Position numbers and translations under genes: made by a program. A stretch of DNA of 64,000 bases. Origin: Pseudoxanthomonas jiangsuensis. GTDB taxonomy: Bacteria; Pseudomonadota; Gammaproteobacteria; Xanthomonadales; Xanthomonadaceae. Where the stretch lies: positions 54,396 through 118,395 of the forward strand of contig NZ_PDWL01000012.1 of the NCBI RefSeq assembly GCF_010093185.1, given 5' to 3'. The notes beneath the pieces are model-generated. The model had not been told where the DNA came from, made no database searches, and saw nothing but the letters and a program-made list of their open reading frames with translations. Within the stretch, counting starts at the first letter, position 1. The number at the start of each line of letters is the position of its first letter. Positions 1 to 10,398 of the stretch are shown here, in pieces.

Positions 1-1
1 C

Positions 2-79
2 GAGGTCGCCCCGCCCCGCGCCGGCAGCGATGCCGAACTGGTCGGGCTGATGACGGTGAACCTCGGCCGCCGCTCCTGA
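2..79 (+). CDS. C-terminal tail of an unidentified protein (partial)
   Basis: An open frame enters the window and stops at a TGA at 77-79, giving 25 residues that end in ELVGLMTVNLGRRS. The next gene starts 14 bp later on the same strand, so the two may be co-transcribed. Too little is visible to name a family. Confidence 0.45.
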   Translation, partial: EVAPPRAGSDAELVGLMTVNLGRRS

Positions 80-93
80 AGGGTGCCGCGAGC

Positions 94-726
94 ATGTACA
101 CGCCCCGCGCCTTCGCCGAGGACGACCCGTACGCGCTGGACCGGCTGCTGGCCCGCGATCCGTTCGTCACCCTGGTCACCACCGGCGGCGACGGCCTGCC
201 GTTCGCCTCGCACCTGCCGGTGCTGCATGCCCGCGACGGCGAGGGCCTGCTGCTGGAAGGCCACTGGGCTCGGCCCAACCCGCAGGCCGGCCATGCCGGG
301 CCGGCACTGGCCATCGTCCACGGGCCGCACCACTACATCTCGCCGGAGTGGTATCCGGACAAGGGCGAAACGGCGCGGGTACCGACCTGGAACTACGCCG
401 TCGCCCACCTCTACGGCGAACTGCAGCCTTTGCACGACGAAGACGCGCTGGCCTCGATCGTCGCCCGCCTCGGCGAGCGCTTCGAGTCCGCCGTCGGCGG
501 CCGCTGGCACTACGACCACGACGACCCGCGCGAGCGCGCCCAGCTGCGCGGCATCGTCGGCTTCCGCTTCCGGGCCGCGCGGATCGAGCTGAAGTTCAAG
601 CTCAACCAGAACCATCCCGCGGCCAATGTCCAGGGCGCCATCGATGGCCTGCGCGGCCTGGGCGGCGCAGACGCCGCGGAAGTGGCAGGGCTGATGGCCG
701 AGCGCCTGGCCCGCCGCGAGCGCTGA
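94..726 (+). CDS. PaiB-like FMN-binding split-barrel protein
   Basis: A 210-residue protein of the PaiB family, annotated as FMN-binding negative transcriptional regulators. Family hallmarks are the N-terminal MYTPRAFAEDD, the GLPFASHLPVL strand, the HHYISPEWY motif near residues 88-96, VPTWNYAVAHLYG and the C-terminal KFKLNQNHP segment. The length fits the family (about 205-215). The fold is that of pyridoxamine-oxidase-like flavin-binding proteins. In Bacillus, PaiB was reported to repress sporulation and protease genes, but most homologues have no proven role, so 'regulator' should be taken lightly. The ATG at 94 gives the conserved N-terminus. No partner gene such as paiA is visible, though the truncated upstream gene could be one. 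Confidence 0.85.
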   Translation: MYTPRAFAEDDPYALDRLLARDPFVTLVTTGGDGLPFASHLPVLHARDGEGLLLEGHWARPNPQAGHAGPALAIVHGPHHYISPEWYPDKGETARVPTWNYAVAHLYGELQPLHDEDALASIVARLGERFESAVGGRWHYDHDDPRERAQLRGIVGFRFRAARIELKFKLNQNHPAANVQGAIDGLRGLGGADAAEVAGLMAERLARRER

Positions 727-790
727 AGCGGTCGCATACGCAACCTTCTGCGTGTCCCCGATGGAGGCTCGCGTCTGTGATAATGCGGCC

Positions 791-1456
791 ATGGCCGACG
801 AACTGAACGAACTGATCCGCCGCAACCACGCCTGGTCCGAGCGCATCCGCGCCGAGGATCCGGAGTTCTTCTCGCGGCTCTCCCAGCAGCAGGCGCCCGA
901 ATACCTGTGGATCGGCTGCTCCGATTCGCGGGTGCCGGCCAACCAGATCATCGACATGGCTCCGGGCGAGGTCTTCGTCCACCGCAACGTGGCCAACGTC
1001 GTGGTCCACACCGACCTCAACTGCCTGTCGGTGATCCAGTTCGCGGTGGACGTGCTCAAGGTCAAGCACGTGCTGGTGGTCGGCCATTACGGCTGCGGCG
1101 GCGTCTACGCCGGCCTGACCCGGCAGCGCCTGGGCCTGGTCGACAACTGGATCCGGCACGTCAGCGACGTGGCCGAGCGCCACACCGAATGCCTGCACGC
1201 GGCCGGCGGCACCGGCGTCCAGCACGCGCGCCTGTGCGAGCTCAACGTGCTCGAGCAGGTGGTCAACGTCTGCCAGACCACCATCGTCCGCGACGCCTGG
1301 GCGCGCGGCCAGGGACTGACCGTGCACGGTTGGGTCTACAGCCTGCGCGACGGCCGCGTCCACCACCTGGGTATGGACATCGATTCGATCGACTGCCTGG
1401 GTTCCAAGTACGAGGCCGCCCTCGCCCGGATCCAGCAGGACCGCGAGGAACGCTGA
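791..1456 (+). CDS. can: beta-class carbonic anhydrase
   Basis: Cytoplasmic zinc enzyme interconverting CO2 and bicarbonate. The 221 residues align along their length with E. coli Can. Zinc ligands and catalytic residues are visible: C43 and D45-R47 in the CSDSR motif, then H99 and C102 in GHYGCGG. The HRNVANVVVHTDLNCLSV stretch is also typical. A GTG at 752 could add 13 residues, but the ATG at 791 gives the usual family N-terminus (MADELNELIRRN), so I prefer it. The gene stands between the PaiB-like gene and the kynurenine genes, 39 bp ahead of nbaC, and may be read with them. Confidence 0.95.
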   Translation: MADELNELIRRNHAWSERIRAEDPEFFSRLSQQQAPEYLWIGCSDSRVPANQIIDMAPGEVFVHRNVANVVVHTDLNCLSVIQFAVDVLKVKHVLVVGHYGCGGVYAGLTRQRLGLVDNWIRHVSDVAERHTECLHAAGGTGVQHARLCELNVLEQVVNVCQTTIVRDAWARGQGLTVHGWVYSLRDGRVHHLGMDIDSIDCLGSKYEAALARIQQDREER

Positions 1457-1495
1457 CCCGCCGCACCGCGCGCGGCAAACACCGGAAAACCGCCC

Positions 1496-2059
1496 ATGCT
1501 GCCCGCCCCGCTCAACCTGCAGGCCTGGATCGAGGAACACCGCCACCTGCTCAAGCCGCCGGTCGGCAACAAGTGCATCTACGCCGGCGACTTCATCGTG
1601 ATGGTGGTCGGCGGCCCGAACGCGCGCACCGACTTCCACTGGGACGAGGGCCCGGAGTGGTTCTACCAGCTCGAGGGCGAGATGGTGCTGCGGGTGCAGG
1701 AGCATCCGGACGGCGGCCCTGGCGCGGTGCGCGACATTCCGATCCGCGCCGGCGAGATCTTCCTTTTGCCGCCGCGGGTGCCGCACTCGCCGCAGCGCAT
1801 GCCCGGGGGCGTCGGCCTGGTGGTCGAGCGCCGGCGCCTGGCGCACGAGGACGACGGCCTGATCTGGTACTGCGAGCAGTGCAACCACAAGCTGTACGAG
1901 GAATTCTTCCACCTGCGCGACATCGAGCAGGACTTCCCGCCGGTGTTCGACCGCTTCTACGGCTCGGCGCAGCGCCGCACCTGCAGGCACTGCGGCCACC
2001 TCAACCCGCGCCCGGCCCGCTACGATCCACAGCCCGATACCCTGGCCGACATCACCTGA
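1496..2059 (+). CDS. nbaC: 3-hydroxyanthranilate 3,4-dioxygenase
   Basis: Fe(II) cupin dioxygenase that opens the ring of 3-hydroxyanthranilate, giving the precursor of quinolinate for NAD synthesis. Visible iron ligands are H48, E54 ([12 protein letters not shown]) and H97 (PRVPHSPQR). R44 and R101 correspond to the substrate-binding arginines of the Cupriavidus enzyme. The C-terminal part carries the second, rubredoxin-like metal site of bacterial forms as two CxxC pairs (CEQC and CRHC). At 187 residues it has the usual bacterial length. It is first of three kynurenine-pathway genes, with kynU starting 31 bp downstream. Confidence 0.95.
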   Translation: MLPAPLNLQAWIEEHRHLLKPPVGNKCIYAGDFIVMVVGGPNARTDFHWDEGPEWFYQLEGEMVLRVQEHPDGGPGAVRDIPIRAGEIFLLPPRVPHSPQRMPGGVGLVVERRRLAHEDDGLIWYCEQCNHKLYEEFFHLRDIEQDFPPVFDRFYGSAQRRTCRHCGHLNPRPARYDPQPDTLADIT

Positions 2060-2090
2060 GCGCACCGCCCAGGCCGCACCCGCAGACGCC

Positions 2091-3359
<1,269 letters not shown>

Positions 3360-3366
3360 ACCGGGA

Positions 3367-4740
3367 ATGGGCGCGCGCGAACTGACCCTGATCGGCGCCG
3401 GCCTGGCCGGATCCCTGCTGGCGGTGCTGCTGTCGCAGCGCGGCTGGAAGGTGACCGTGTACGAGCGCCGCGGCGATCCGCGGATCAAGGGCTACGAGTC
3501 CGGGCGCTCGATCAACCTGGCCCTGGCCGAGCGCGGCCGCCATGCCCTGCGCGCGGCCGGGGTCGAGGATGCGGTGATGCGCCAGGCGGTGATGATGCGC
3601 GGACGCATGATCCACGGCCTGGACGGCTCCCTGCAACTGCAGCGCTACGGCCGCGACGATTCGGAAGTGATCTGGTCGGTGCACCGCGCCGACCTCAACA
3701 TCACCCTGCTGGAGGCGGCCGAGCGCGCCGGCGCGACCATCCACTTCCACCGCCGCCTGCACACGGTGGACTTCGACGCCGGCTACGCCCGCCTGATCGA
3801 CGACCGCGACGACCAGCCGCACGACATCCGCTTCGCCACCCTGATCGGCAGCGACGGCGCCGGCTCGGCCCTGCGCGCGGAGATGGTGCGCAAGGCCGGC
3901 TTCGGCGAGCGCACCGAGTTCCTCGACCACTCCTACAAGGAACTGACCATCCCGCCCACCGCGGACGGCGGCTTCCGAATCGAGGCCAACGCCCTGCACA
4001 TCTGGCCGCGCGGGCGCTACATGTGCATTGCCCTGCCCAACGACGAGGGCACCTTCACCGTCACCCTGTTCTTGCCGAACCAGGCCGCGCCGGGTTCCGG
4101 CGACCCCTGTTTCGCCAGCGTGCGCAGTGGCGCGGAAGTGCGCGCCCTGTTCGAGCGCGACTTCGCCGACGCCCTGCCGCTGATTCCCGACCTGGAGCGC
4201 GACTGGGAGCAGCACCCGCCCGGCCTGCTCGGCACCCTGTACCTGGATCGTTGGCACCTGGACGGGCGCGCGGTGTTGCTGGGCGACGCGGCGCACGCGA
4301 TGGTGCCGTTCCACGGCCAGGGCATGAACTGCGCCTTCGAAGACTGCGTCGCCCTGGCCGACGCGATGGATGCGCACGTGGGACTGAAGGACGCCTTCGC
4401 CGCGTTCGAGGCCCGGCGCAAGCCCAATGCCGCGGCGATCCAGGCCATGGCCCTGGAGAACTACGTCGAGATGCGCGACCGGGTCGACGATCCGGACTTC
4501 CTGCTCCAGCGCGAGCTCGAACTGGCCCTGCAACAGCGCCACCCGAACCGCTTCGTCCCGCACTACACCATGGTCACCTTCATGCGTACGCCGTACGCGG
4601 TGGCGCTGGAGCGCAGCGAGATCCAGCGGGCGATCCTGGTCGCCGCCACCCGCGGCCGCCGCGACCTGGAGGGCCTGGACTGGGAAGCCCTGGCCCGAAC
4701 CGTGCACGAGCAGTTGCCGGTGCTGGAAGGCGCGGGCTGA
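3367..4740 (+). CDS. kmo: kynurenine 3-monooxygenase
   Basis: FAD-dependent NADPH monooxygenase making 3-hydroxykynurenine. The Rossmann fingerprint GAGLAG (residues 10-15) follows the start, RSINLALAERGRHALR is the family's substrate-side motif, and LLGDAAHAMVPFHGQGMNCAFED is the second FAD-binding stretch. I chose the ATG at 3367, seven bases after the kynU stop, giving 457 residues as in close Xanthomonadaceae homologues. A GTG at 3349 inside kynU would add six residues. The C-terminal hydrophobic helix of eukaryotic KMO is absent, so the protein should be soluble. With nbaC and kynU it forms a de novo NAD module. Confidence 0.95.
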   Translation: MGARELTLIGAGLAGSLLAVLLSQRGWKVTVYERRGDPRIKGYESGRSINLALAERGRHALRAAGVEDAVMRQAVMMRGRMIHGLDGSLQLQRYGRDDSEVIWSVHRADLNITLLEAAERAGATIHFHRRLHTVDFDAGYARLIDDRDDQPHDIRFATLIGSDGAGSALRAEMVRKAGFGERTEFLDHSYKELTIPPTADGGFRIEANALHIWPRGRYMCIALPNDEGTFTVTLFLPNQAAPGSGDPCFASVRSGAEVRALFERDFADALPLIPDLERDWEQHPPGLLGTLYLDRWHLDGRAVLLGDAAHAMVPFHGQGMNCAFEDCVALADAMDAHVGLKDAFAAFEARRKPNAAAIQAMALENYVEMRDRVDDPDFLLQRELELALQQRHPNRFVPHYTMVTFMRTPYAVALERSEIQRAILVAATRGRRDLEGLDWEALARTVHEQLPVLEGAG

Positions 4741-4747
4741 GGCGGAC

Positions 4748-6187
4748 ATGGCCGACAGCTTCCTGTTCTACGACCTGGAGACCTTCGGCGCCGATCCGCG
4801 CCGCAGCCGCATCGCCCAGTTCGCCGCGGTCCGTACCGACGCGCAGCTGAACCCGGTCGAAGAGCCAGTCAGCCTGTTCGTGCAGCCTGCCGAGGACCTC
4901 CTGCCCTCGCCGGTGGCCAGCCTGATCACCGGCATCACACCGCAGCAGGCATTGCGCGAGGGCGTGCGCGAGGCCGAGGCCGCCGCGCGGATCGTCGAGG
5001 AGATGGCCCGCCCCGGCACCTGCACCCTGGGCTACAACTCGCTGCGCTTCGACGACGAGTTCGTCCGCCACACCCTGTTCCGCAACTTCTTCGATCCCTA
5101 CGAGCGCGAGTGGCGCGGCGGCAACTCGCGCTGGGACCTGCTCGACGTCCTGCGCCTGGCCCATGCCCTGCGCCCGGACGGGATCGAGTGGCCCAGACGC
5201 GAGGACGGCGCCACCTCGTTCCGGCTCGAGCACCTGGCCCTGGCCAACGGCGTGCGCCAGGGCGATGCCCACGAAGCCCTGTCGGACGTGTGGGCCACCG
5301 TCGGCCTGGCCCGGCTGCTGCGCCAGTCGCAGCCGCGGCTGTGGGAGTACGCGCTGAAGCTGCGCGACAAGCGCCACGCCGCCGGCCTGCTCGACACCTT
5401 CGCCATGCAGCCGGTGCTGCACGTCTCCCAGCGCTACCCGGCCAGCCGCCTGTGCGCTGCCGTGGTCCTGCCGCTGGCGGTGCATCCGACGGTGTCCAAC
5501 CGGGTGATCGTGTTCGACCTGGACGGCGACGCGGACGCCCTGCTGGACCAGACCGCCGGCGAGATTGCCGACCGCCTCTACACCCCGGTGGCCGACCTGC
5601 CGCCGGGCGTGAGCCGGGTGCCGCTGAAGGAAGTGCACCTGAACCGCTCGCCGATGCTGGTGCCGTGGGCGCATCTGCGCGCGGCCGACTTCCAGCGCCT
5701 GGGCCTGGACGCCGACGCGCTGCAGGCGCGGGCCGAGCGCCTGCGCGCGCACGCGCCGGAACTGGCGGAGAAGGCGCGGCAGGTGTTCGCCGGCGGCCGC
5801 CAGGACGGCGAGGTCGACGTCGATGCTTCGGTCTACGCCGGCTTCTGCGGCGACGGCGACAAGCGCCTGTGCGCCCAGGTGCGCGCCACCGCGCCGGCGG
5901 AGCTGGGCACGCGCGCCTTCGACTTCCGCGACGGCCGCCTGCCCGAGCTGCTGTTCCGCTACCGCGCCCGCAACTGGCCGCAATTGCTGACGGCCGACGA
6001 ACGCCAGCGCTGGGACGACTACCGCCGCCGGCGCCTGCTCGAGGACAGCGGCCTGTCCGAGTACACCTTCGCCGGCTACCACGCGCAGATCCAGGCCCTG
6101 CGCGCCACCCATGCCGGCGACGGCGCCAAACTGGTCCTGCTGGATAGGCTGGAGCAATGGGGCCGCGACCTGCAAGACCGACTGTGA
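4748..6187 (+). CDS. sbcB: exodeoxyribonuclease I
   Basis: Single-strand-specific 3'-5' DNA exonuclease of the DEDDh superfamily, used in recombination and mismatch repair. ExoI motif is FYDLETFG with D9 and E11. Exo III region is HEALSDVWATVGLARLL. The second half contains the SH3-like and helical domains typical of ExoI, including RLPELLFRYRARNWP near the end. At 479 residues it matches E. coli ExoI (475). The start at 4748 follows the kmo stop by 7 bp and restores the conserved N-terminus; the frame is open further upstream only because of high GC. It appears to be part of the same transcription unit as kmo. Confidence 0.95.
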   Translation: MADSFLFYDLETFGADPRRSRIAQFAAVRTDAQLNPVEEPVSLFVQPAEDLLPSPVASLITGITPQQALREGVREAEAAARIVEEMARPGTCTLGYNSLRFDDEFVRHTLFRNFFDPYEREWRGGNSRWDLLDVLRLAHALRPDGIEWPRREDGATSFRLEHLALANGVRQGDAHEALSDVWATVGLARLLRQSQPRLWEYALKLRDKRHAAGLLDTFAMQPVLHVSQRYPASRLCAAVVLPLAVHPTVSNRVIVFDLDGDADALLDQTAGEIADRLYTPVADLPPGVSRVPLKEVHLNRSPMLVPWAHLRAADFQRLGLDADALQARAERLRAHAPELAEKARQVFAGGRQDGEVDVDASVYAGFCGDGDKRLCAQVRATAPAELGTRAFDFRDGRLPELLFRYRARNWPQLLTADERQRWDDYRRRRLLEDSGLSEYTFAGYHAQIQALRATHAGDGAKLVLLDRLEQWGRDLQDRL

Positions 6188-6197
6188 GCACCCCGCC

Positions 6198-6884
6198 GTG
6201 AGCACCTACTTCAGCGACGCCAGCTTCAAGTTCCTGCGCGGGCTGGCCCGGCACAACGAGAAGGCCTGGTTCGAGGCCCACCGCGCCGACTACGAGGCGC
6301 ACGTGCGCCAGCCGTTCCTGCGCCTGATCACCGACCTGCAGCCGGCGCTGGCCAGGATCAGCCCGCACTTCCGTTCCGATCCGCGCACCGTCGGCGGCTC
6401 GCTGTTTCGGATCCATCGCGACGCGCGGTTCTCCAACGACAAGTCGCCGTACAAGTCCTGGCAGGGCGCACGCCTGTTCCACGAGCGCCGGCGCGAGGTG
6501 GCCGCGCCCTCGTTCTACGTCCACCTGCAGCCGGGCGAGAGCTTCGTCGGCGCCGGCCTGTGGCATCCGGAGACCCACACCCAGCGCAAGGTGCGCCAGT
6601 TCATCTTCGACAACCCTGGCGCCTGGAAGAAGGCCGCGCACGATCCGAAGCTGCGCCGCCGCTTCGCCCTGGACGACAGCGAGGTACTGAGCCGCGCACC
6701 ACGCGGATTCCCGGCCGAGTTCGAGTTCATCGACGACCTCAAGCACCGCAACTGGGCATTCCTGCGGCCGCTGGACGATGCCACCATGACCGGCCCGCGC
6801 CTGCGCGCCACGGTCGAGGCCGATCTGGTCACGCTGGCGCCGTTCGTCGATTATCTGTGCGCCGCCCTGGACCTGGAGTTCTGA
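6198..6884 (+). CDS. DUF2461 (TIGR02453) family protein
   Basis: A 228-residue protein of the widespread DUF2461 family, whose biochemical role is unknown. Recognisable family blocks are FLRGLARHNEKAWFEAHRADYE near the N-terminus, GGSLFRIHRDARFSNDKSPYK, and SFYVHLQPGESFVGAGLWHPE. A GTG at 6198 gives the family-typical N-terminus (start-STYFSDASFKFL); it begins 11 bp after sbcB. No signal peptide or membrane segment is seen. The tight spacing with sbcB and the next gene suggests co-transcription but does not indicate function. Confidence 0.88.
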   Translation: MSTYFSDASFKFLRGLARHNEKAWFEAHRADYEAHVRQPFLRLITDLQPALARISPHFRSDPRTVGGSLFRIHRDARFSNDKSPYKSWQGARLFHERRREVAAPSFYVHLQPGESFVGAGLWHPETHTQRKVRQFIFDNPGAWKKAAHDPKLRRRFALDDSEVLSRAPRGFPAEFEFIDDLKHRNWAFLRPLDDATMTGPRLRATVEADLVTLAPFVDYLCAALDLEF

Positions 6885-6885
6885 C

Positions 6886-7482
6886 ATGGATCCGCGCCCT
6901 GCCCCGCCACGCCGCCCCCGCCGCCTGCGCTGGATCGTGGCCGGGACGGCGCTGCTCCTGCTCGCTCTGCTGGCCTGGATCGCCGCCGGCCCCTGGCTGG
7001 CGGTACGCGGGATCGAACGCGCGGTGGCCGCGCGCGACACCGCCGCGCTCGCGCGCCACGTCGATTTCCCGAAGCTGCGGGTGAACCTGAAGGCCCAGCT
7101 CGACGACCGCCTGGTCCGCGCCGCCGGCCCGGACGTGGCCGGCAACCTGTTCGGCGCGATCGCCCTGGCCGCGGCCGGCAGTGCCACCGGGATGGCGGTG
7201 GACACCCTGGCCACGCCCGCCGGGATCGCCGCCCTGCTCCAGGGCCATGTGGTCTGGCAGCGCGCCCAGGGCCGCACCGTGGACGGCGACGCCTGGGGCG
7301 ACACCGCGCCGGCGCGGCCGCTGCACGAGGCGCGGCTGCGCTACGAATCGCTGTCGCGCTTCAGCGCCACGGTCCAGCACCCGGACGGGCGCAGCACCGT
7401 GTTCGTGCTGCAGCGCCAGGGCCTGCGCTGGAAGCTGGTGGACATCCGCCTGCCCGACGACCTGTCGTCCTGGCTGCGCTGA
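6886..7482 (+). CDS. DUF2939-family membrane-anchored protein
   Basis: A 198-residue protein with a basic, proline-rich N-terminus (residues 1-20), one transmembrane or signal-anchor helix (about 21-43, WIVAGTALLLLALLAWIA) and a soluble domain beginning AVRGIERAVAARDTAALARHVDFPKLR. That opening is the signature of DUF2939 proteins, which are predicted inner-membrane-anchored with the domain outside the cytoplasm. The start is 1 bp after the DUF2461 stop, so translation is probably coupled. No enzyme motif is visible and the function is unknown. Confidence 0.82.
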   Translation: MDPRPAPPRRPRRLRWIVAGTALLLLALLAWIAAGPWLAVRGIERAVAARDTAALARHVDFPKLRVNLKAQLDDRLVRAAGPDVAGNLFGAIALAAAGSATGMAVDTLATPAGIAALLQGHVVWQRAQGRTVDGDAWGDTAPARPLHEARLRYESLSRFSATVQHPDGRSTVFVLQRQGLRWKLVDIRLPDDLSSWLR

Positions 7483-7634
7483 GCGCGCCGCGCCGGTCCG
7501 GCCGCGGCTACTGACCGCCGCACCGCGTCGGCTGCGTTGTTCCCGTTGTCCCGTGTCGTCGTCGGCACCGCGATCGGCCGAGGCGCCGGCGGCGACATCC
7601 CGTACTTGCACACCTGCAATGGAGAGCGGAAGGC

Positions 7635-10316
7635 ATGGATACCGGATTCAGGCGCGAAACGACCGGGGCGATGTGGACGCAGCTTGCGGCACGCCTGCAG
7701 GTGGACTTGCCGGCGCTCAAGGCGGTGGCCGAGGTGGAGTCGGCCGGCCACGGCTTCCTGCCGGCACCGGACACCCGGCCCAAGGTGCTGTTCGAAGGCC
7801 ATGTCTTCCACCGCCTCACCGCCGGCCGCTACGGCGCCAGCCACCCCAACCTCAGCTATCCGAAGTGGGACCGGCGCCAGTACTCCGGCCGCCTGGCCGG
7901 CGAATGGAAGCGCCTGGACAAGGCCGCCGCGCTGGACCCGGTGGCGGCGATGCAGTCGGCCAGCTGGGGCGCGTTCCAGATCATGGGCTTCAACTACGCC
8001 CTGTGCGGCTTCGACAGCGTCGGCCGCTTCGTCGAATGCCAGGCCTCCGGCGCCGACGGCCAGCTGGAAGCCTTCGCCAACCTGCTCGCGCGCCCCGGCT
8101 CGCCGCTGATCGCACCCTTGCGGCGGCACGACTGGGCCACGTTCGCCGCGCTCTACAACGGCAAGGACTACCGCCTCAACCGCTACGACGAGAAACTGGC
8201 CGCGGCCTACGCGCGCCATGCCGGAGGTCGCGTGGCCAGGACCGCACGCGGCGCTGGAAGCGAACGCGGGCGTGCGGCCGCCACACGCGCGCCCTCCCCG
8301 CGCAGCCTGGTCGCCCCCGGGCGGCCGCAGCCGGCGCCGCTGGAGATGCTGGAGCAGACCCGCACCGGAGCGACCCGCCGGCGCAACACCCGGGTGTTCA
8401 ACGTGCGCCCGGACGCGGTCGACCTGCGCGACTGGGAGTACCAGCCGCCGGTGACCTCGGCCCCGCGCGATGTCTGCTATCCGCCCGACACCCGCCCGAT
8501 CCTGGACCAGGGCCTGACCTGCGCCTGCACCGGCTATGCCCTGGCCACCGTGATCGAGTACCTGCTGGTGCGCGCGCAGAGGCACGTGGAGACGATCTCG
8601 CCGCACATGCTCTACAGCATGGCCCGGCGCTACGACGAATGGGCCGGCGCCGACGACGGCCCGGACGACGACACCGGCTCGTCCCTGCGCGGCGGGCTGA
8701 AGGGCTGGCTGCGGCACGGCGCCAGCAGCGCCCGGCTGTGGCCGAAGCCGCCGATGCCCGCGCCGCGGGCCGACGCCGGCGAGGACTGGTGGACCGACGC
8801 GATCAAGCGCCCGCTCGGCGCCTACTACCGGATCGATCCGCGCTCGCTGCGCGACATGCACGTGGCCATCGACCAGGTCGGCGCGCTGTACGCCAGCGCC
8901 TTCACCCATGGCGGCTGGGAGGAACTGCTGGCCGGGGCCGCGATGCCGCGGCCCGAGGATCCGGCCGACCTGCCGCTGATCCGCCGGGCCAAGGGCAGCC
9001 CCGACGGCGGCCACGCCTTCGCCATCGTCGGCTATACCCGCGAGGGCTTCGTCGTCCACAACTCCTGGGGGCCAGCCTGGGGCAAGGGCGGGCTGGCGGT
9101 GCTGCGCTACAGCGACTGGCTGGACAACGCGATGGACTGCTGGGTCGCGCAGCTGGGCGTGGTCACCGCCGAGCACGAGGCGATCGCCGACGCGACCACG
9201 CTGCGCACCGACGCCAGCCGCAAGGCGGTGGTGTCCGGCAACCCGATCCTGGCCGCGCACGAGCTGTCGCCGTTCATCATCAACATGGAGAACAACGGCC
9301 GCCTGAGCCAGCGCGGCCAGTTCCGCACCCAGCCGGCGGACGTGGACGCCTTGCTGCGGATCCACTTGGCCGAGGCCTGCCGCAAGTGGGGCATCCGGTC
9401 CAACCAGGCGGTGGACGTGGCGATCTACGCCCACGGCGGCCTCAACGACGAGGAAGCGGCGGCCGAGTCCGCGCGGCTGTGGGTGCCGCGGCTGTACGAC
9501 GAGAAGATCTTCCCGGTGTTCCTGATGTGGGAGACCGGGGCGATCAAGACCATCGGCAACATGATCGAGGACCGGCTGGCGCCGGAGCAGGCCCGCGCCT
9601 CGGGTGCCTTGCAGAGGTTCAAGGAACAGTGGAAGGAATGGTGGAACCAGCGGATCGAGGGCATCGCCCGGCCGCTGGGCCGGCCGCTCTGGAACGAGAT
9701 GAAGGAGAATGCGGCCAGGATCAGCAGCAACCCGGACTCGGGCGTGCGCATGCTGCTGGACCTGTACAAGGCCAACGCCGGGGCCTACGGGCTGCCGAAG
9801 CTGCGCCTGCACCTGGTCGGCCACTCGGCCGGCGCGATCCTGCATTCGCACCTGGGCGCGACCGCGATCGCGGCCGGATTCGACCTGCGCTCGGTCAGCC
9901 TGCTGGCGCCGGCGGTGCGGGTGGACGAGTTCGACCGGACCCTGGGCAAGGCGGCATTGAAGACAGGGACCAAGCTGCTGGTGGCGCATCTGACCGACGC
10001 GGCCGAGCGCGCCGACCCGACCTGCAAGCCCTACGGCCACTCGCTGCTGTACCTGGTGTCGCGCTCGTTCGAGGACCGCAAGGAGACGCCTTTGCTGGGG
10101 CTGGAACGCGACCTGGCGCCGGCGCGGGCGACGATGCCCTGGGGCGCGCAGATGATGGCGGTGGCGAGCCCGCAGTCGGACGTGGTGCGGCTGCCGAGCG
10201 CGACCTCCCCATTGGAGGGCGGTGGCAGCCGGCCGGCGGAGGCGACCACGCATGGCAGCCTGGACGACGATCCGGCTTTGCAGAGGCTGGTACTCGAGCT
10301 GATCCGGAAGGCGTGA
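7635..10316 (+). CDS. three-domain protein: DUF3380-type muramidase, C1 papain-like peptidase, alpha/beta-hydrolase
   Basis: An 893-residue polypeptide joining three hydrolase modules. Residues about 10-195 resemble the N-acetylmuramidase (DUF3380) family: AVAEVESAGHGFLP with likely catalytic E35, then RPKVLFEGHVFHR, SWGAFQIMGFNY and the closing FAALYNGKDY. Residues about 255-520 are a papain-like domain with DQGLTCACTGYALA (nucleophile C298), H460 in GGHAFAIVGY and N476 in VVHNSWGPAWG. Residues about 540-830 form an alpha/beta-hydrolase-like region with IYAHGGLNDEE and a GHSAG nucleophile elbow (S731). A basic Ala/Arg-rich linker separates the first two. No signal peptide or membrane helix is seen, so export would need another route. 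It could be a bacteriolytic effector, a phage-derived lysin or an intracellular enzyme; this is not decidable here. It sits alone between the DUF2939 gene and the convergent transpeptidase gene. Confidence 0.85.
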   Translation: MDTGFRRETTGAMWTQLAARLQVDLPALKAVAEVESAGHGFLPAPDTRPKVLFEGHVFHRLTAGRYGASHPNLSYPKWDRRQYSGRLAGEWKRLDKAAALDPVAAMQSASWGAFQIMGFNYALCGFDSVGRFVECQASGADGQLEAFANLLARPGSPLIAPLRRHDWATFAALYNGKDYRLNRYDEKLAAAYARHAGGRVARTARGAGSERGRAAATRAPSPRSLVAPGRPQPAPLEMLEQTRTGATRRRNTRVFNVRPDAVDLRDWEYQPPVTSAPRDVCYPPDTRPILDQGLTCACTGYALATVIEYLLVRAQRHVETISPHMLYSMARRYDEWAGADDGPDDDTGSSLRGGLKGWLRHGASSARLWPKPPMPAPRADAGEDWWTDAIKRPLGAYYRIDPRSLRDMHVAIDQVGALYASAFTHGGWEELLAGAAMPRPEDPADLPLIRRAKGSPDGGHAFAIVGYTREGFVVHNSWGPAWGKGGLAVLRYSDWLDNAMDCWVAQLGVVTAEHEAIADATTLRTDASRKAVVSGNPILAAHELSPFIINMENNGRLSQRGQFRTQPADVDALLRIHLAEACRKWGIRSNQAVDVAIYAHGGLNDEEAAAESARLWVPRLYDEKIFPVFLMWETGAIKTIGNMIEDRLAPEQARASGALQRFKEQWKEWWNQRIEGIARPLGRPLWNEMKENAARISSNPDSGVRMLLDLYKANAGAYGLPKLRLHLVGHSAGAILHSHLGATAIAAGFDLRSVSLLAPAVRVDEFDRTLGKAALKTGTKLLVAHLTDAAERADPTCKPYGHSLLYLVSRSFEDRKETPLLGLERDLAPARATMPWGAQMMAVASPQSDVVRLPSATSPLEGGGSRPAEATTHGSLDDDPALQRLVLELIRKA

Positions 10317-10398
10317 GGCCTTTCTGTGGCGGGACGGCGACGTCCGAGCCGCCCGCGTAACTCACCTTCAGGTGGCGAGCGAAACGCCGACGCGCCCT

